Shown here: piece after piece, positions 50,477 through 59,089 of the stretch | How positions within the stretch are numbered: the first letter of the stretch is position 1 | Layout of the letters: each line of letters starts with the position of its first letter | DNA from: RGIG5050 sp045636065 | GTDB taxonomy: Bacteria > Verrucomicrobiota > Kiritimatiellia > RFP12 > UBA1067 | Assembly: GCA_045636065.1 (NCBI GenBank) | Contig: JAZTWW010000043.1 | Span: 1 to 64,000, forward strand | Direction of reading: 5' to 3' | DNA length: 64,000 nt | Notes under the pieces: generated by a model | Seen by the model: only the letters and a program-made list of their open reading frames with translations | Told to the model about the DNA's origin: nothing | Databases searched by the model: none | Made by a program: the position numbers and the translations under genes

Positions 50477-51211
50477 ATGCAGAGAGTTCTTGTAACAGGC
50501 AGTTCGCGCGGCATAGGAAGGGCCGTAGCGCTGAAGCTCGCGAAGGACGGCTTCGCCGTGAAGACGCACGCCGCGAAAAGCGTCGATGCGGCCCGCGAAA
50601 CGGCGAGGCTCTGCGCGGAGCTCTCGGGCGCGTCCTTCGAGGAGCCCTTCGCGTTCGATCTGAGGGATAGGGCCGCCGTCGAAGCGGCCATACTCGCCGA
50701 CATCGAGGCCAACGGCCCATACTACGGCGTCGTCGCGAACGCCGGGGTCTCGGCAGACGCGCCTTTCCCCGTCCTTGAGGGCGAGCTTTGGGACAAGGTC
50801 ATAGACACGGACCTTACCGGCTTCTACAACCTTGTGAAGCCTCTTGTGATGCCGATGGTCTCCGCGCGCATCAAAGGCCGCATCGTCGCACTCTCCAGCG
50901 TGAGCGGAGTTGTCGGCAACAGGGGGCAGGTGAACTACTCGGCGGCCAAGGCCGGGCTTATAGGGGCAGTCAAGGCGCTTTCCGTGGAGCTCGCCAAGCG
51001 CGGAATAACGGTGAACGCGGTTGCCCCGGGTGTGATCGACACCGACATGGCCCGCTCCATAGAGGAGCCGGATCTCGTTAAGAAGGCCATCCCGATGCGC
51101 AGGTTCGGAACCCCGGACGAGGTGGCGGCGGTCGTCTCGTTCCTTATGGGCCCGGGCGCATCGTACGTGACGCGGCAGGTGATAAAGGTCGATGGAGGGC
51201 TGGCAGGGTGA
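50477..51211 (+). CDS. fabG: 3-oxoacyl-ACP reductase, FabG/ApeQ-like SDR
   Basis: 244 residues. Reduces beta-ketoacyl-ACP with NADPH. Visible: GSSRGIGRAVAL (nucleotide loop), NAGVSAD, LSSVSG (Ser), YSAAK (Tyr/Lys), VAPGVIDTDM. The end YVTRQVIKVDGGLAG is of the kind seen in the FabG homologues of aryl-polyene clusters (ApeQ). It follows ychF by 3 nt and overlaps the ketosynthase start by 4 nt (GTGA), so the two act together. Confidence 0.85.
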   Translation: MQRVLVTGSSRGIGRAVALKLAKDGFAVKTHAAKSVDAARETARLCAELSGASFEEPFAFDLRDRAAVEAAILADIEANGPYYGVVANAGVSADAPFPVLEGELWDKVIDTDLTGFYNLVKPLVMPMVSARIKGRIVALSSVSGVVGNRGQVNYSAAKAGLIGAVKALSVELAKRGITVNAVAPGVIDTDMARSIEEPDLVKKAIPMRRFGTPDEVAAVVSFLMGPGASYVTRQVIKVDGGLAG

Positions 51212-52425
51212 GGCGCGTCGCGATAACTGGCATGGGCGCCGTAAGCCCGCTTGGCATAGGGGTCGACGCCTCCTTCGAAAGGCTCCGCCGCTTCGAGAAC
51301 TGCGTAGGCCTTGACGAGGAGCTTCTCTCGTTCAAGGGTTTCAACACGCACCTTTCGGCGAGGTCGAATTTCGTCCGGCCCGAGAGGTATACGCGCAAGG
51401 TCGTGAGGACCATGGGCGAGGTTAGCATACTGGCCCTCAACGCCACGGAGCAGGCGATATCCGAGGCCGGGCTGGAGGCGGCGGATCTCGAAAGCGGCCG
51501 CTGCGGAGTGGCCTACGGAAGCTGCTCCGGGAGCATAGCGCCCCTGGCGGATTTCGCGGGAACCGTTCTCAAGAAGGAGATCCGCGGGATAACGAGCGGA
51601 TCGTACATCAAGTTCATGCCACAGACCACGGCCGTCAATCTGAGCGTACATTTCAGGACGCACGGGCGGCTCGTCCCGACGGGTACGGCGTGCACAAGCG
51701 GAAGCCTCGCCATCGGAAGCGCGGCGGAGCTTATACGCTGGGGCGTCCAGGATGTCATGATAGCCGGCGGCGCCGAGGAGTTCTCGGCGACCCAGGTCGC
51801 GGTCTTCGATACGCTTTTCGCAACGAGCGTGAAGGATGGCGAGCCTAAGCTCACGCCGCGCCCGTTCGATGTGGCGCGCGACGGCCTTGTGATAGGGGAC
51901 GGCGCGGCCACGCTCATACTTGAAGACATGGACCGCGCCAGGGCGCGCGGCGCGAAGATCTTGGCCGAGGTCGTCGGATTCGCCGAGAACACCGACGGCA
52001 CGCACGTAACAAACCCCAATATGGAGACGATGTCCCTCGCGCTCGAAGGGGCGCTGGAGGACGCCAAAGTCTCCCCAAACGACATAGGCTTCGTAAGCGG
52101 CCACGGCACCGCCACCATCGCGGGCGACATAGCCGAGACCCACGCCACATTCAGGGCGTTCGGCCGCGCGGTACCGATCCACAGCATAAAGAGCTACACC
52201 GGGCATACCCTCGGCGCGTGTGGAGCCTTGGAGGCGATTCTCGCCGTAAGGAGCCTCGACTCCGGCTGGGTTCCGCCGACAGTCAATCTCACGGATATCG
52301 ATCCAAAGTGCGCGGAGCTCGACTATATAACGGGTGATGGCCGCATGATAGATGCCGCGTACGCGATGTCGAACAATTTCGCGTTCGGCGGAGTCAATAC
52401 GTCGCTTGTCCTTGGAAGGGTCTAA
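51208..52425 (+). CDS. beta-ketoacyl-ACP synthase, FabF/ApeR-like
   Basis: 405 residues from GTG 51208, translationally coupled to fabG. Condenses malonyl-ACP with an acyl-ACP. Catalytic triad visible: Cys in GTACTSGSLAIGS, His in SGHGTATIAGDIAETHA, His in SYTGHTLGACGALEA. The DIAETHAT and SYTGHTLGACGALEA wording and the FDTLFATS and TPRPFDVARDGLVIGDGAA blocks fit the ketosynthases of aryl-polyene pathways better than housekeeping FabF. The rest of such a cluster is not in the window, so a general fatty-acid role remains possible. Confidence 0.83.
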   Translation: MRRVAITGMGAVSPLGIGVDASFERLRRFENCVGLDEELLSFKGFNTHLSARSNFVRPERYTRKVVRTMGEVSILALNATEQAISEAGLEAADLESGRCGVAYGSCSGSIAPLADFAGTVLKKEIRGITSGSYIKFMPQTTAVNLSVHFRTHGRLVPTGTACTSGSLAIGSAAELIRWGVQDVMIAGGAEEFSATQVAVFDTLFATSVKDGEPKLTPRPFDVARDGLVIGDGAATLILEDMDRARARGAKILAEVVGFAENTDGTHVTNPNMETMSLALEGALEDAKVSPNDIGFVSGHGTATIAGDIAETHATFRAFGRAVPIHSIKSYTGHTLGACGALEAILAVRSLDSGWVPPTVNLTDIDPKCAELDYITGDGRMIDAAYAMSNNFAFGGVNTSLVLGRV

Positions 52426-52427
52426 AG

Positions 52428-53540
52428 ATGAAAACAAGGCAGTTCTGGTATCCGCTCCCCGAAAGGCTCATTGCGCAGCACCCCGCGAAGGAGCGCGGCA
52501 CCGAGAGGATGATGGTCCTCCACCGCGACACCTGCTTCCTCGAGCACCGCCACATTGCCGACATAGTAGAGTACCTCAAGGAAGGCGATCTTCTCGTGGT
52601 GAACGACACGAAAGTCTTCCCGGCCAGGCTTCTCGGGACGTGGGCCGATAGCCTCGGAGCCGTGGAGGTGCTTATGGTGAGCCCCGCCTCGGACGGCGAT
52701 GCGCTTGACGCGGAAGGGCCCGGGCGCGCCCTCGCGGCCCATGAGGTCACGTGGAACGTCATGATCGGCAGCGGCCGCCCGTCGCGTGAAGGGCAGGTGG
52801 CCGTGTTCGGACCCAAGGGCGAGCTCAAGGCGACGCTGAAGATTAAGCTTGGCGGCGGGATGTGGAGGGTCGTCCTTTCTAGCGATAGGCCGCTCGGCGA
52901 GCTTCTCGACGAGTTTGGGAGAACGCCAGTCCCGCCTTACGTCCACCGCGAAGGGACGGCCGAGGAGGAGGTCGCCGACCGCGAGAGGTATCAGACGATA
53001 TACGCAAGGCACATTGGAAGCGTCGCTGCGCCTACTGCGGGTCTCCATTTCACGCCGGAAATCTTCGCCGCGCTTGAGGCCAAGGGCGTCAGGCGCACTG
53101 CGGTGACGCTCCACGTGGGGCCAGGCACGTTCAGACCCGTGAAGGCCGAGAACATCGAGGATCACCAGATGGACTTCGAGGCGTTCTCCGTCCCGGAGGA
53201 GGCCGCACGCGAGATAAACGAATGCAAGGCGAGAGGCGGGCGGGTCATCTGCGTAGGCTCGACGAGCGTGAGGACGCTTGAGACCGTCGCGAGCCGCGAG
53301 CGCAAGGAGGGAGAGCCTCTTATCGTCGCGGGAAGCGGCGCCTCGAACATCTTCATCTATCCTCCGTACCGTTTCAAGGTCGCGGACGGGATGCTCACGA
53401 ACTTCCATCTGCCGCAGTCGACGCTTCTTATGATGGTCTCCGCGCTTGCGGGCCGGGAGCGCATCCTTTCGGCGTATGCAATGGCCGTGCGGTCAAACTA
53501 CATGTTTTTCAGCTACGGCGACTGCATGCTGATCGTTTGA
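52428..53540 (+). CDS. queA: S-adenosylmethionine:tRNA ribosyltransferase-isomerase
   Basis: 370 residues, 2 nt after the ketosynthase stop. Transfers and isomerises the ribosyl part of AdoMet onto preQ1 in tRNA to give epoxyqueuosine. Recognised by the N-terminal LPERLIAQHPAKERGTERMM, LLVVNDTKVFPARLLG, the central DEFGRTPVPPYVHREGTAEE and ERYQTIYARHIGSVAAPTAG, HVGPGTFRPVKAENIEDHQM, and FHLPQSTLLMMVSALAGRE. Slightly long because of an insert (AEGPGRALAAHEVTWNVMIG). Probably last gene of the operon. Confidence 0.93.
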   Translation: MKTRQFWYPLPERLIAQHPAKERGTERMMVLHRDTCFLEHRHIADIVEYLKEGDLLVVNDTKVFPARLLGTWADSLGAVEVLMVSPASDGDALDAEGPGRALAAHEVTWNVMIGSGRPSREGQVAVFGPKGELKATLKIKLGGGMWRVVLSSDRPLGELLDEFGRTPVPPYVHREGTAEEEVADRERYQTIYARHIGSVAAPTAGLHFTPEIFAALEAKGVRRTAVTLHVGPGTFRPVKAENIEDHQMDFEAFSVPEEAAREINECKARGGRVICVGSTSVRTLETVASRERKEGEPLIVAGSGASNIFIYPPYRFKVADGMLTNFHLPQSTLLMMVSALAGRERILSAYAMAVRSNYMFFSYGDCMLIV

Positions 53541-53571
53541 GTGGCAGGTGGCTTTTGAGGAGAAATCCATC

Positions 53572-54591
53572 ATGAAAAGAATATCCGCTCTCGTTATCGT
53601 TTCACTGCTCTCCATCGCGTCTTTATCGGCCTACACTGTGGCGCTGGCGCCCGGGGAAGTCAAGCTTGATGTCGTCGAAGACGTGGGTTACGACGTATTC
53701 AATTTCGTGTTGAATGCCCCGACCTGTAAATCGAGGATGTCGGCAGGCCATCAGTATAGCATTCTGGCGACGCCGACCGTAAAGGCGTGGACGGCGGCCC
53801 AAAAGGCGGATGTGTCGGTTCCGTACGTCGTCAAGGAAGGGGATCAGGAGGCGTTGCGGTCGATGAAAGCGGCCGTGGAGGCGTTGAAGGACAGCCCCAG
53901 CGCCGATAAGGCCAAGGAGCTTATCACCACAATCGAGACTGCGATTGGCGGCCTGAGTTTCAAGATGAAGACGGACGAGGACAGGAATGACGCGCTCGTG
54001 AACGCATATTGGTTTGCGCTATGCTACAGCGACGACCCCAAAATACGCAAACTCCTTGAAGGGAAGATAGACGCGCTTTGCAGAAAAAAGCGCCCATATC
54101 CCTACCGCGCAGATATGGTCCTGCCGACGTTCCTGGCCCTGCCGGCCTACGGCAGCTGCGACGAGTCGAAGGTCGAGAATATGATGCGCCTGCTGAATGA
54201 ATGCAAATGCGGACGCCGGCCCGACGGCTTCAAGGACAAAGCCGCCGCCATCCGTCTTGTAATTTCGATGGAGCGTTCCGTGCGCGTTCTCATGGAAGAG
54301 GAATCCATGCCGGCCGTAAAGAAGGCTCTTGTGAACATCGACAGGAACATGAGGGAGCTGTCGAAGCCGGGCCCCATCGCCGTGGATCCGAACTGCGGCG
54401 CTGCCGAAAGGGTGTCGAAAGCGTCGAACTGGGCGTTGCCAAAGAACTACATGGAGCTTAAGGTAGCGATCCTTGAGAGCGCGCTTGAGACGGCGCAAAG
54501 CGATGCCAAGCGCAATTTCCTGCAATCCGAGATCAGATCCACCGAGAAGAAGCTTAAGAAGCACCTTCAAACCGAACCCAAATCCCGCTAA
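53572..54591 (+). CDS. exported protein of unknown function (339 aa)
   Basis: 339 residues from ATG 53572 (GAGGAG 10 nt upstream; an in-frame start at 53548 would put the signal sequence inside the protein). Signal peptide KRISALVIVSLLSIASLSAY. The mature part is mostly helical and charged, with no cysteine-rich or catalytic pattern that I recognise, apart from a short CKCGRR segment. It lies 31 nt after queA. Genes of this kind in uncultured PVC bacteria are usually unassigned. Confidence 0.6.
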   Translation: MKRISALVIVSLLSIASLSAYTVALAPGEVKLDVVEDVGYDVFNFVLNAPTCKSRMSAGHQYSILATPTVKAWTAAQKADVSVPYVVKEGDQEALRSMKAAVEALKDSPSADKAKELITTIETAIGGLSFKMKTDEDRNDALVNAYWFALCYSDDPKIRKLLEGKIDALCRKKRPYPYRADMVLPTFLALPAYGSCDESKVENMMRLLNECKCGRRPDGFKDKAAAIRLVISMERSVRVLMEEESMPAVKKALVNIDRNMRELSKPGPIAVDPNCGAAERVSKASNWALPKNYMELKVAILESALETAQSDAKRNFLQSEIRSTEKKLKKHLQTEPKSR

Positions 54592-54592
54592 T

Positions 54593-54627
54593 CCCCATTC
54601 CCCATTCCCCATTCCCCCATTCCCCAT
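54593..54627. repeat. TTCCCCA short tandem repeat between convergent genes
   Basis: Five copies of a 7-bp unit (CCCCATT), one with an extra C, in the 38-bp gap between two convergent genes. Such tracts vary in copy number by slippage. Confidence 0.8.
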
Positions 54628-54629
54628 CC

Positions 54630-55643
54630 TTACGCGTGCATGACGCGGTGGAGGATTTCGGCGCATTTGCCGCAGTGGATGCAGTCGTTGGCGCATTTTG
54701 CGCCGATTCCGGAGACGGCGAAACCGTCAGGGAAGGACTTGTTGTCTATGGGAGCCGGAAAAAGATCGGAGTGGACGGGATCCATAAGGTCCAGAAGGTT
54801 GCCGTCGTAGCTGTAGGATGCGTAGGCGGCCAGTATCTTCGTGGGGTTTGCGATCTTGCGCGTCGCCACCTTGAAGACCTCGACGCCGCGCTCCTCCCAA
54901 AGGGGGACGTCCTCGGGGCGCACCCAAGTCGCGCGTATGAAATCCTCGTACATGCCGCGCGAGTACGCGGTCCTGCAGCGGAAGAACGAGAAGCCGTACT
55001 CCTGCGCAGCCGCAATGTCTTCAGGCCTTCTGCCGTCGCCGTGGCCGTGGAGATTGTCGTGGAACTGCTGGAAGGGGCACTGCCTCAGGCACCCTGAGTT
55101 CACCTGCATGCCGGCGATCTTGCCGTGTGCGCGCGCCCACGATACGGCTGAATCCACATAGTCGAACTCGCGCTGGCGCTCGCGCGTCAGGTAGAACGAG
55201 TCGAAAAGCTCCTCGATGCACTCGAAGCCGACAGTGCCGTGGACGCGGCCGTTCACGGACCACCTTATCTTTAGTGACGGGAAATGCCTTTTGAGGACCG
55301 TCGCGATGAAAGGGGATGTTGTCGTAACGATGTCGGGGAAGAGTCCTTCCCCGTCCATATCCTTCATGACCGATCTGACGAACGAGGCGAGGTTGGCGGA
55401 TATTGCGTTCTCGCCGTAGCAGTTGCAGTTGAAGAGCGTGTCGAGAAGGATGCCGTTTCTGCGGCACCATCTGAGGTCGGAAAGGAGGCGTTCGCGGTTC
55501 TCGGTGGAGTTCTCCGGCGCGGGGCGGCATGAAAGCACCCCGGGCCAGGCGAAGAACACCTCCCTGATGCGCTCCTTCCAGGGCTCGCAAGCCTCGATGA
55601 AGGGTTCGTTGTAGAAATGGCCAACTGCAATGTTACTTTTCAT
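54630..55643 (-). CDS. U32-like Cys-rich protein (337 aa)
   Basis: 337 residues from ATG 55643. Conserved Cys groups resemble the iron-sulfur ligands of the U32 peptidase-like family (UbiU/UbiV/TrhP relatives): MQVNSGCLRQCPFQQFHDNL, FRCRTAYSRGMYEDF, and a C-terminal CANDCIHCGKCAEIL. A TIM-barrel-like beginning (FNCNCYGENAIS, DIVTTTSPFIATVL) fits. The reaction is unknown; members of the wider family hydroxylate or modify RNA or quinones. The upstream in-frame start at 55679 lies before the promoter -10, so the ATG at 55643, seven bases after TATACT, is preferred and predicts a leaderless mRNA. Confidence 0.6.
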   Translation of the reverse strand: MKSNIAVGHFYNEPFIEACEPWKERIREVFFAWPGVLSCRPAPENSTENRERLLSDLRWCRRNGILLDTLFNCNCYGENAISANLASFVRSVMKDMDGEGLFPDIVTTTSPFIATVLKRHFPSLKIRWSVNGRVHGTVGFECIEELFDSFYLTRERQREFDYVDSAVSWARAHGKIAGMQVNSGCLRQCPFQQFHDNLHGHGDGRRPEDIAAAQEYGFSFFRCRTAYSRGMYEDFIRATWVRPEDVPLWEERGVEVFKVATRKIANPTKILAAYASYSYDGNLLDLMDPVHSDLFPAPIDNKSFPDGFAVSGIGAKCANDCIHCGKCAEILHRVMHA

Positions 55644-55650
55644 TGCGGAA

Positions 55651-55659
55651 AGTATACCA
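55651..55659 (-). promoter_or_regulatory. extended -10 promoter (TGGTATACT), leaderless start
   Basis: On the minus strand the -10 ends 7 nt before ATG 55643, so transcription should begin at or next to the A of the ATG. No ribosome site precedes the ATG. Confidence 0.6.
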
Positions 55660-55726
55660 ATTCCCGGGGCGAAACGCAAGAAAATTGCGCTAGGCTAATT
55701 TTGTGCTTGATTTTCCAACTTAGATA

Positions 55727-55735
55727 TGGTAAACT
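55727..55735 (+). promoter_or_regulatory. extended -10 promoter (TGGTAAACT) of the feo operon
   Basis: Variant of the recurrent nonamer, about 42 nt before the feoA start. No clear Fur operator was seen nearby. Confidence 0.5.
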
Positions 55736-55777
55736 TATGCGCGTCGACCCGGGAAAGGGTCATATGGAGTTATGGAT

Positions 55778-55987
55778 ATGCCTATATCGTTCATGTCAGT
55801 GGGGAGCAGGCACAGGATCAAAGCCGTCAACGGCAGCGATTCGGTGAAGAAGCACCTTGGCGACCTTGGGTTCGTCGAGGGCGCTGAGGTAACGGTCGTC
55901 AACGAGACGGCCGGCAGTCTTATTCTCGGCATACACGACAGCCGCGTCGCCGTCAACCGCGATCTGGCGATCAGGATTCTCGTGTAG
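55778..55987 (+). CDS. feoA: ferrous iron transport protein A (first copy)
   Basis: 69 residues from ATG 55778, preferred to 55772 because GGAG lies 8 nt upstream. Small SH3-like protein (FMSVGSRHRIKAVNGSDSVK, LGFVEGAEVTVVNETAGSLI, DSRVAVNRDLAIRILV) that binds and regulates FeoB at the inner membrane. First gene of feoA-feoA-feoB. Confidence 0.85.
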   Translation: MPISFMSVGSRHRIKAVNGSDSVKKHLGDLGFVEGAEVTVVNETAGSLILGIHDSRVAVNRDLAIRILV

Positions 55988-56010
55988 GGATGCGCGCGAA
56001 AGGAGAGGAA

Positions 56011-56232
56011 ATGACGCTTAAGGATGTAGCAATAGGTTCCAAGACCACAATCGTCAAGCTCAACGGCGAGGGCCCTGTCAAAAGGCGCATAATGGATATG
56101 GGCCTTGTGAAGGGCACGGAAGTCACCGTCAGGAAGGTGGCCCCAATCGGCGATCCCATCGAGATAACCGTTCGCGGGTTCGAGCTGAGCCTCCGCAAGG
56201 CGGAAGCCGCCCTTATCGAAGTCGCCTTATAA
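56011..56232 (+). CDS. feoA: ferrous iron transport protein A (second copy)
   Basis: 73 residues from ATG 56011 (AAAGGAGAGGAA upstream). SH3-like FeoA features: LKDVAIGSKTTIVKLNGEGP, KRRIMDMGLVKGTEVTVRKV, APIGDPIEITVRGFELSLRK, then EAALIEV. Two FeoA proteins followed by FeoB is a common arrangement in anaerobes. Confidence 0.88.
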   Translation: MTLKDVAIGSKTTIVKLNGEGPVKRRIMDMGLVKGTEVTVRKVAPIGDPIEITVRGFELSLRKAEAALIEVAL

Positions 56233-56304
56233 ACCAAATTTTTTGGCCTTATACTTAGCCTAGTCTAAACAAATTCGCCAAAGGAAACTCAAGGAGAATT
56301 TCAA

Positions 56305-58905
56305 ATGGCAATCAAAATTGCGCTTGCAGGCAACCCGAATAGCGGCAAGACAACGCTCTTCAACGAGCTCACCGGCTCGAACCAGTATGTCGGCAACTGG
56401 CCTGGCGTCACGGTCGAGAAGAAGGACGGCATCCTTAAAGGCGACAAGAATGTCGTGGTGCAGGACCTTCCCGGCATCTACTCGCTTTCGCCGTATTCCC
56501 TTGAGGAGCGCGTTTCGCGCAACTTCCTCGTCACCGAAAGGCCCGATGCGATCCTGGACATCGTCGACGGCATGAACATCGAGCGCAACCTCTACCTCAC
56601 GACGCAGCTCGCCGAGCTGGGTGTGCCTCTTGTAGTGGCGGTCAACATGATGGACCTCGTCGCCAAGGCTGGTGACAGGATCAACTTCGAGAAGCTCGGC
56701 AAGGCTCTCAACTGCAAGGTGATCGGCATCTCCGCGCAGAAGGGCGAAGGTTGCGCCGACGCGGCGCAGCTCGCGCTCGACTACGCCAAGGAGGGCCGCA
56801 AGGGCGAAGTGCCGCACGTTTTCACCGGTTCCGTGGAGCATGCGCTCGCGCATATCGAGGAGTCGATCCAGGGGACCGTCCCCAAAGAGTCGATCCGCTG
56901 GTGCGCGATAAAGGTCTTCGAGCGCGACAAGGAGGCCATCTCGAAGATGGGCCTCAAGCCCCAGACGCTCGAGCATGTCGAGCAGCACATAAAGGACTGC
57001 GAGAGGGAGCTTGACGATGACGCCGAGTCGATCATAACCTCACAGCGCTACTCGTTCATCCAGAGGCTCGTTTCCGAGTGTGTGGTGAAGAACGAGAAGA
57101 AGCGCGCACGCGCAAGCCTCTCAGATAGGATCGACAGGTTCGTCACGAACCGCATCCTCGCTCTCCCGCTCTTCTTCGTCGCCCTCTGCGCCATGTGGTG
57201 GATAGCCGCTTCGCCAAGCGGCGTCGGCACGGTCCTTACGGATTGGGCGAACGACGGGCTCCTTGGCGAGGACGGGTGGCATCTTCCCTTCACCACGCAC
57301 GAGTTCAAGTGCCCCGATTGCGGCGTGGAAGGCTCCTGCAAGGCCTGCTCGATATACTCCGGCCTTGAGTACGACGATGCGAAGGACGCCTACGCCCCCC
57401 ACGAAAAGAACGTCGAGGAGTGGGAGAAGGCGTACGTCGAGGCGTACAACGAGGCCCACAAGTCTGATGAGGGATTTGAAGCTCTTGAGGAGTTCGACGA
57501 AGAGAAGCTCGATCCTGCGATCGCCGCCGGCGTCAAGGCCGACGTCAAGCTCGACGACGACGAGGAGACTGGCGAGAGCATCAAGGGCAAGGTGGAGATA
57601 AAGAACGGTTTCGTCAGCGTCGAGAAGGACGAGGAGTGCGAAACCGACGCTGCCTGGCGCTGCGACTGGGCCATGTATCAGGTGTCGAAGGCCGTCCCGG
57701 AGGTTGATCCCAGCGCCTTCGGGGTGTTCGTCCCCGGCATCGCCGCTCTCATCGACGACGGTCTCAAAGCCGCCGGCGCGAGCGAGACGGTGACTTCAAT
57801 AGTGAAAGACGGCGCATGGGCGGGCGTCGCGACGGTTCTCGGCTTCGTTCCCGTCATAGCCGTCGTCTTCCTCTTCCTCGCGTTCCTCGAGGACTGCGGA
57901 TACATGGCGCGCGTCGCCTTCATAATGGACCGCCTCTTCAGGTGCTTCGGCCTTTCCGGCAAGAGCTTCATCCCGATGATCGTCGGCAAGGGCTGCGGTG
58001 TGCCGGCTGTCATGGCGGCTAGGACGATCGAGAACAAGCGCGACCAGCGCATGACGATCATCTTGGCGACATTCATCCCCTGCGGCGCCAAGACGGCGAT
58101 CATAACGATGTTCGCAGTACTCTTCTTCCGCGAACAGTGGTGGATCGCCTGGCTCATGGACGTCATCGGCATCGCGATCATCATCCTGGGCGGCATTGCG
58201 CTCAAGAAGTCGCGCTTCTTCGCGGGCGAGGCGGCGCCTTTCGTGATGGAGCTTCCCGCGTACCACCTGCCCACCCTGGGCGGAGTCTGGAAGAGCACGT
58301 GGACACGCGCAAAGGGGTATATCTTGAGGGCCGGTCTCATAATCTTCCCGGCGAGCGTCTTCCTCTGGCTCGTGATGCACTTCGACTGGACCTTTACGCT
58401 CCTTTCGGACGAGCAGCTCGACCAGTCCATGCTCGCCACGGTCGGCAACTGGATCGCGTGGTTCTTTGCGCCTCTCGGCTTCGGAACGTGGCAGGGCGCT
58501 GCGGCGACGGTTTCTGCCGAAATCGCCAAGGAGCAGGCAACCGCGACGCTCGGCATAGTCTCGGCCGGAATGTCCGGCGCGACGGTCGGCGCGCAGATCC
58601 AGAACCTCTTCGCGTCGTTCAGCGACTTCCCGAAGCTTGCCGCGCTCTCGTTCATGGTCTTCAACCTCTTCATCCCGCCCTGCATGGTGGCGATAGCCGT
58701 CACGTTCCGCGAGATGGGGTCCAAGGCGTGGGGCTTCCTGGCGATGGGCTTCCAGCTCTTCGTGGGGTACGCGATATCGCTCTCCGTGTACCAGATAGGC
58801 ATGCTTGTCGCGGGCGGCGTCTTCGGCTTCTGGACGGCCGTCGCCATAGCGGTCGATCTCTTCTGCCTGTGGGCTATCCTCCGCCCTGCAAGGAAGGAGG
58901 CGTAG
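56305..58905 (+). CDS. feoB: ferrous iron transporter FeoB with Cys/acid-rich insertion
   Basis: 866 residues, about 100 longer than usual. The cytoplasmic G domain has GNPNSGKTTLFNELTG (G1), DLPGIYSLSPYS (G3) and NMMD (G4). The membrane part has two Gate-like regions (FLEDCGYMARVAFIMDRLFR ... MIVGKGCGVPAVMAARTIEN and the later GTWQGAAATVSAEIAKEQAT). Between the first membrane segment and the core lies an extended loop (about 330-480) with a CPDCGVEGSCKAC zinc-ribbon-like cluster and a long acidic stretch (EEWEKAYVEAYNEAHKSDE and DVKLDDDEETGES). The loop may bind metal in the periplasm. Imports Fe(II). Confidence 0.9.
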   Translation: MAIKIALAGNPNSGKTTLFNELTGSNQYVGNWPGVTVEKKDGILKGDKNVVVQDLPGIYSLSPYSLEERVSRNFLVTERPDAILDIVDGMNIERNLYLTTQLAELGVPLVVAVNMMDLVAKAGDRINFEKLGKALNCKVIGISAQKGEGCADAAQLALDYAKEGRKGEVPHVFTGSVEHALAHIEESIQGTVPKESIRWCAIKVFERDKEAISKMGLKPQTLEHVEQHIKDCERELDDDAESIITSQRYSFIQRLVSECVVKNEKKRARASLSDRIDRFVTNRILALPLFFVALCAMWWIAASPSGVGTVLTDWANDGLLGEDGWHLPFTTHEFKCPDCGVEGSCKACSIYSGLEYDDAKDAYAPHEKNVEEWEKAYVEAYNEAHKSDEGFEALEEFDEEKLDPAIAAGVKADVKLDDDEETGESIKGKVEIKNGFVSVEKDEECETDAAWRCDWAMYQVSKAVPEVDPSAFGVFVPGIAALIDDGLKAAGASETVTSIVKDGAWAGVATVLGFVPVIAVVFLFLAFLEDCGYMARVAFIMDRLFRCFGLSGKSFIPMIVGKGCGVPAVMAARTIENKRDQRMTIILATFIPCGAKTAIITMFAVLFFREQWWIAWLMDVIGIAIIILGGIALKKSRFFAGEAAPFVMELPAYHLPTLGGVWKSTWTRAKGYILRAGLIIFPASVFLWLVMHFDWTFTLLSDEQLDQSMLATVGNWIAWFFAPLGFGTWQGAAATVSAEIAKEQATATLGIVSAGMSGATVGAQIQNLFASFSDFPKLAALSFMVFNLFIPPCMVAIAVTFREMGSKAWGFLAMGFQLFVGYAISLSVYQIGMLVAGGVFGFWTAVAIAVDLFCLWAILRPARKEA

Positions 58906-58906
58906 G

Positions 58907-59089
58907 ATGAATGCCGGATCTCTTCTCGTCCTCGCGGGGCTTCTCGCCCTCGCGGGACTTGCGGTGTGGCGCGTAATAAGAAAGGGAGCACCTTGCGATT
59001 GCGGGTGCGGCGGCAAGTGCTCCGGCTGCGCAGGATGCCACTCCAAGGCGCTATTTCAAACAAAAACGAAAGGATGTTATAGAAGATGA
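58907..59089 (+). CDS. FeoB-associated Cys-rich membrane protein
   Basis: 60 residues: one membrane helix (SLLVLAGLLALAGLAVWRVI) followed by a dense Cys motif (CDCGCGGKCSGCAGC). This is the pattern of the small FeoB-associated Cys-rich proteins found after feoB in many anaerobes. It starts 1 nt after the feoB stop and overlaps the next gene by 4 nt. Confidence 0.8.
   Translation: MNAGSLLVLAGLLALAGLAVWRVIRKGAPCDCGCGGKCSGCAGCHSKALFQTKTKGCYRR

Noticed and set aside
55700..55780. Fur box before feoA
   Set aside because: No recognisable inverted repeat of the GATAATGATAATCATTATC type was found.
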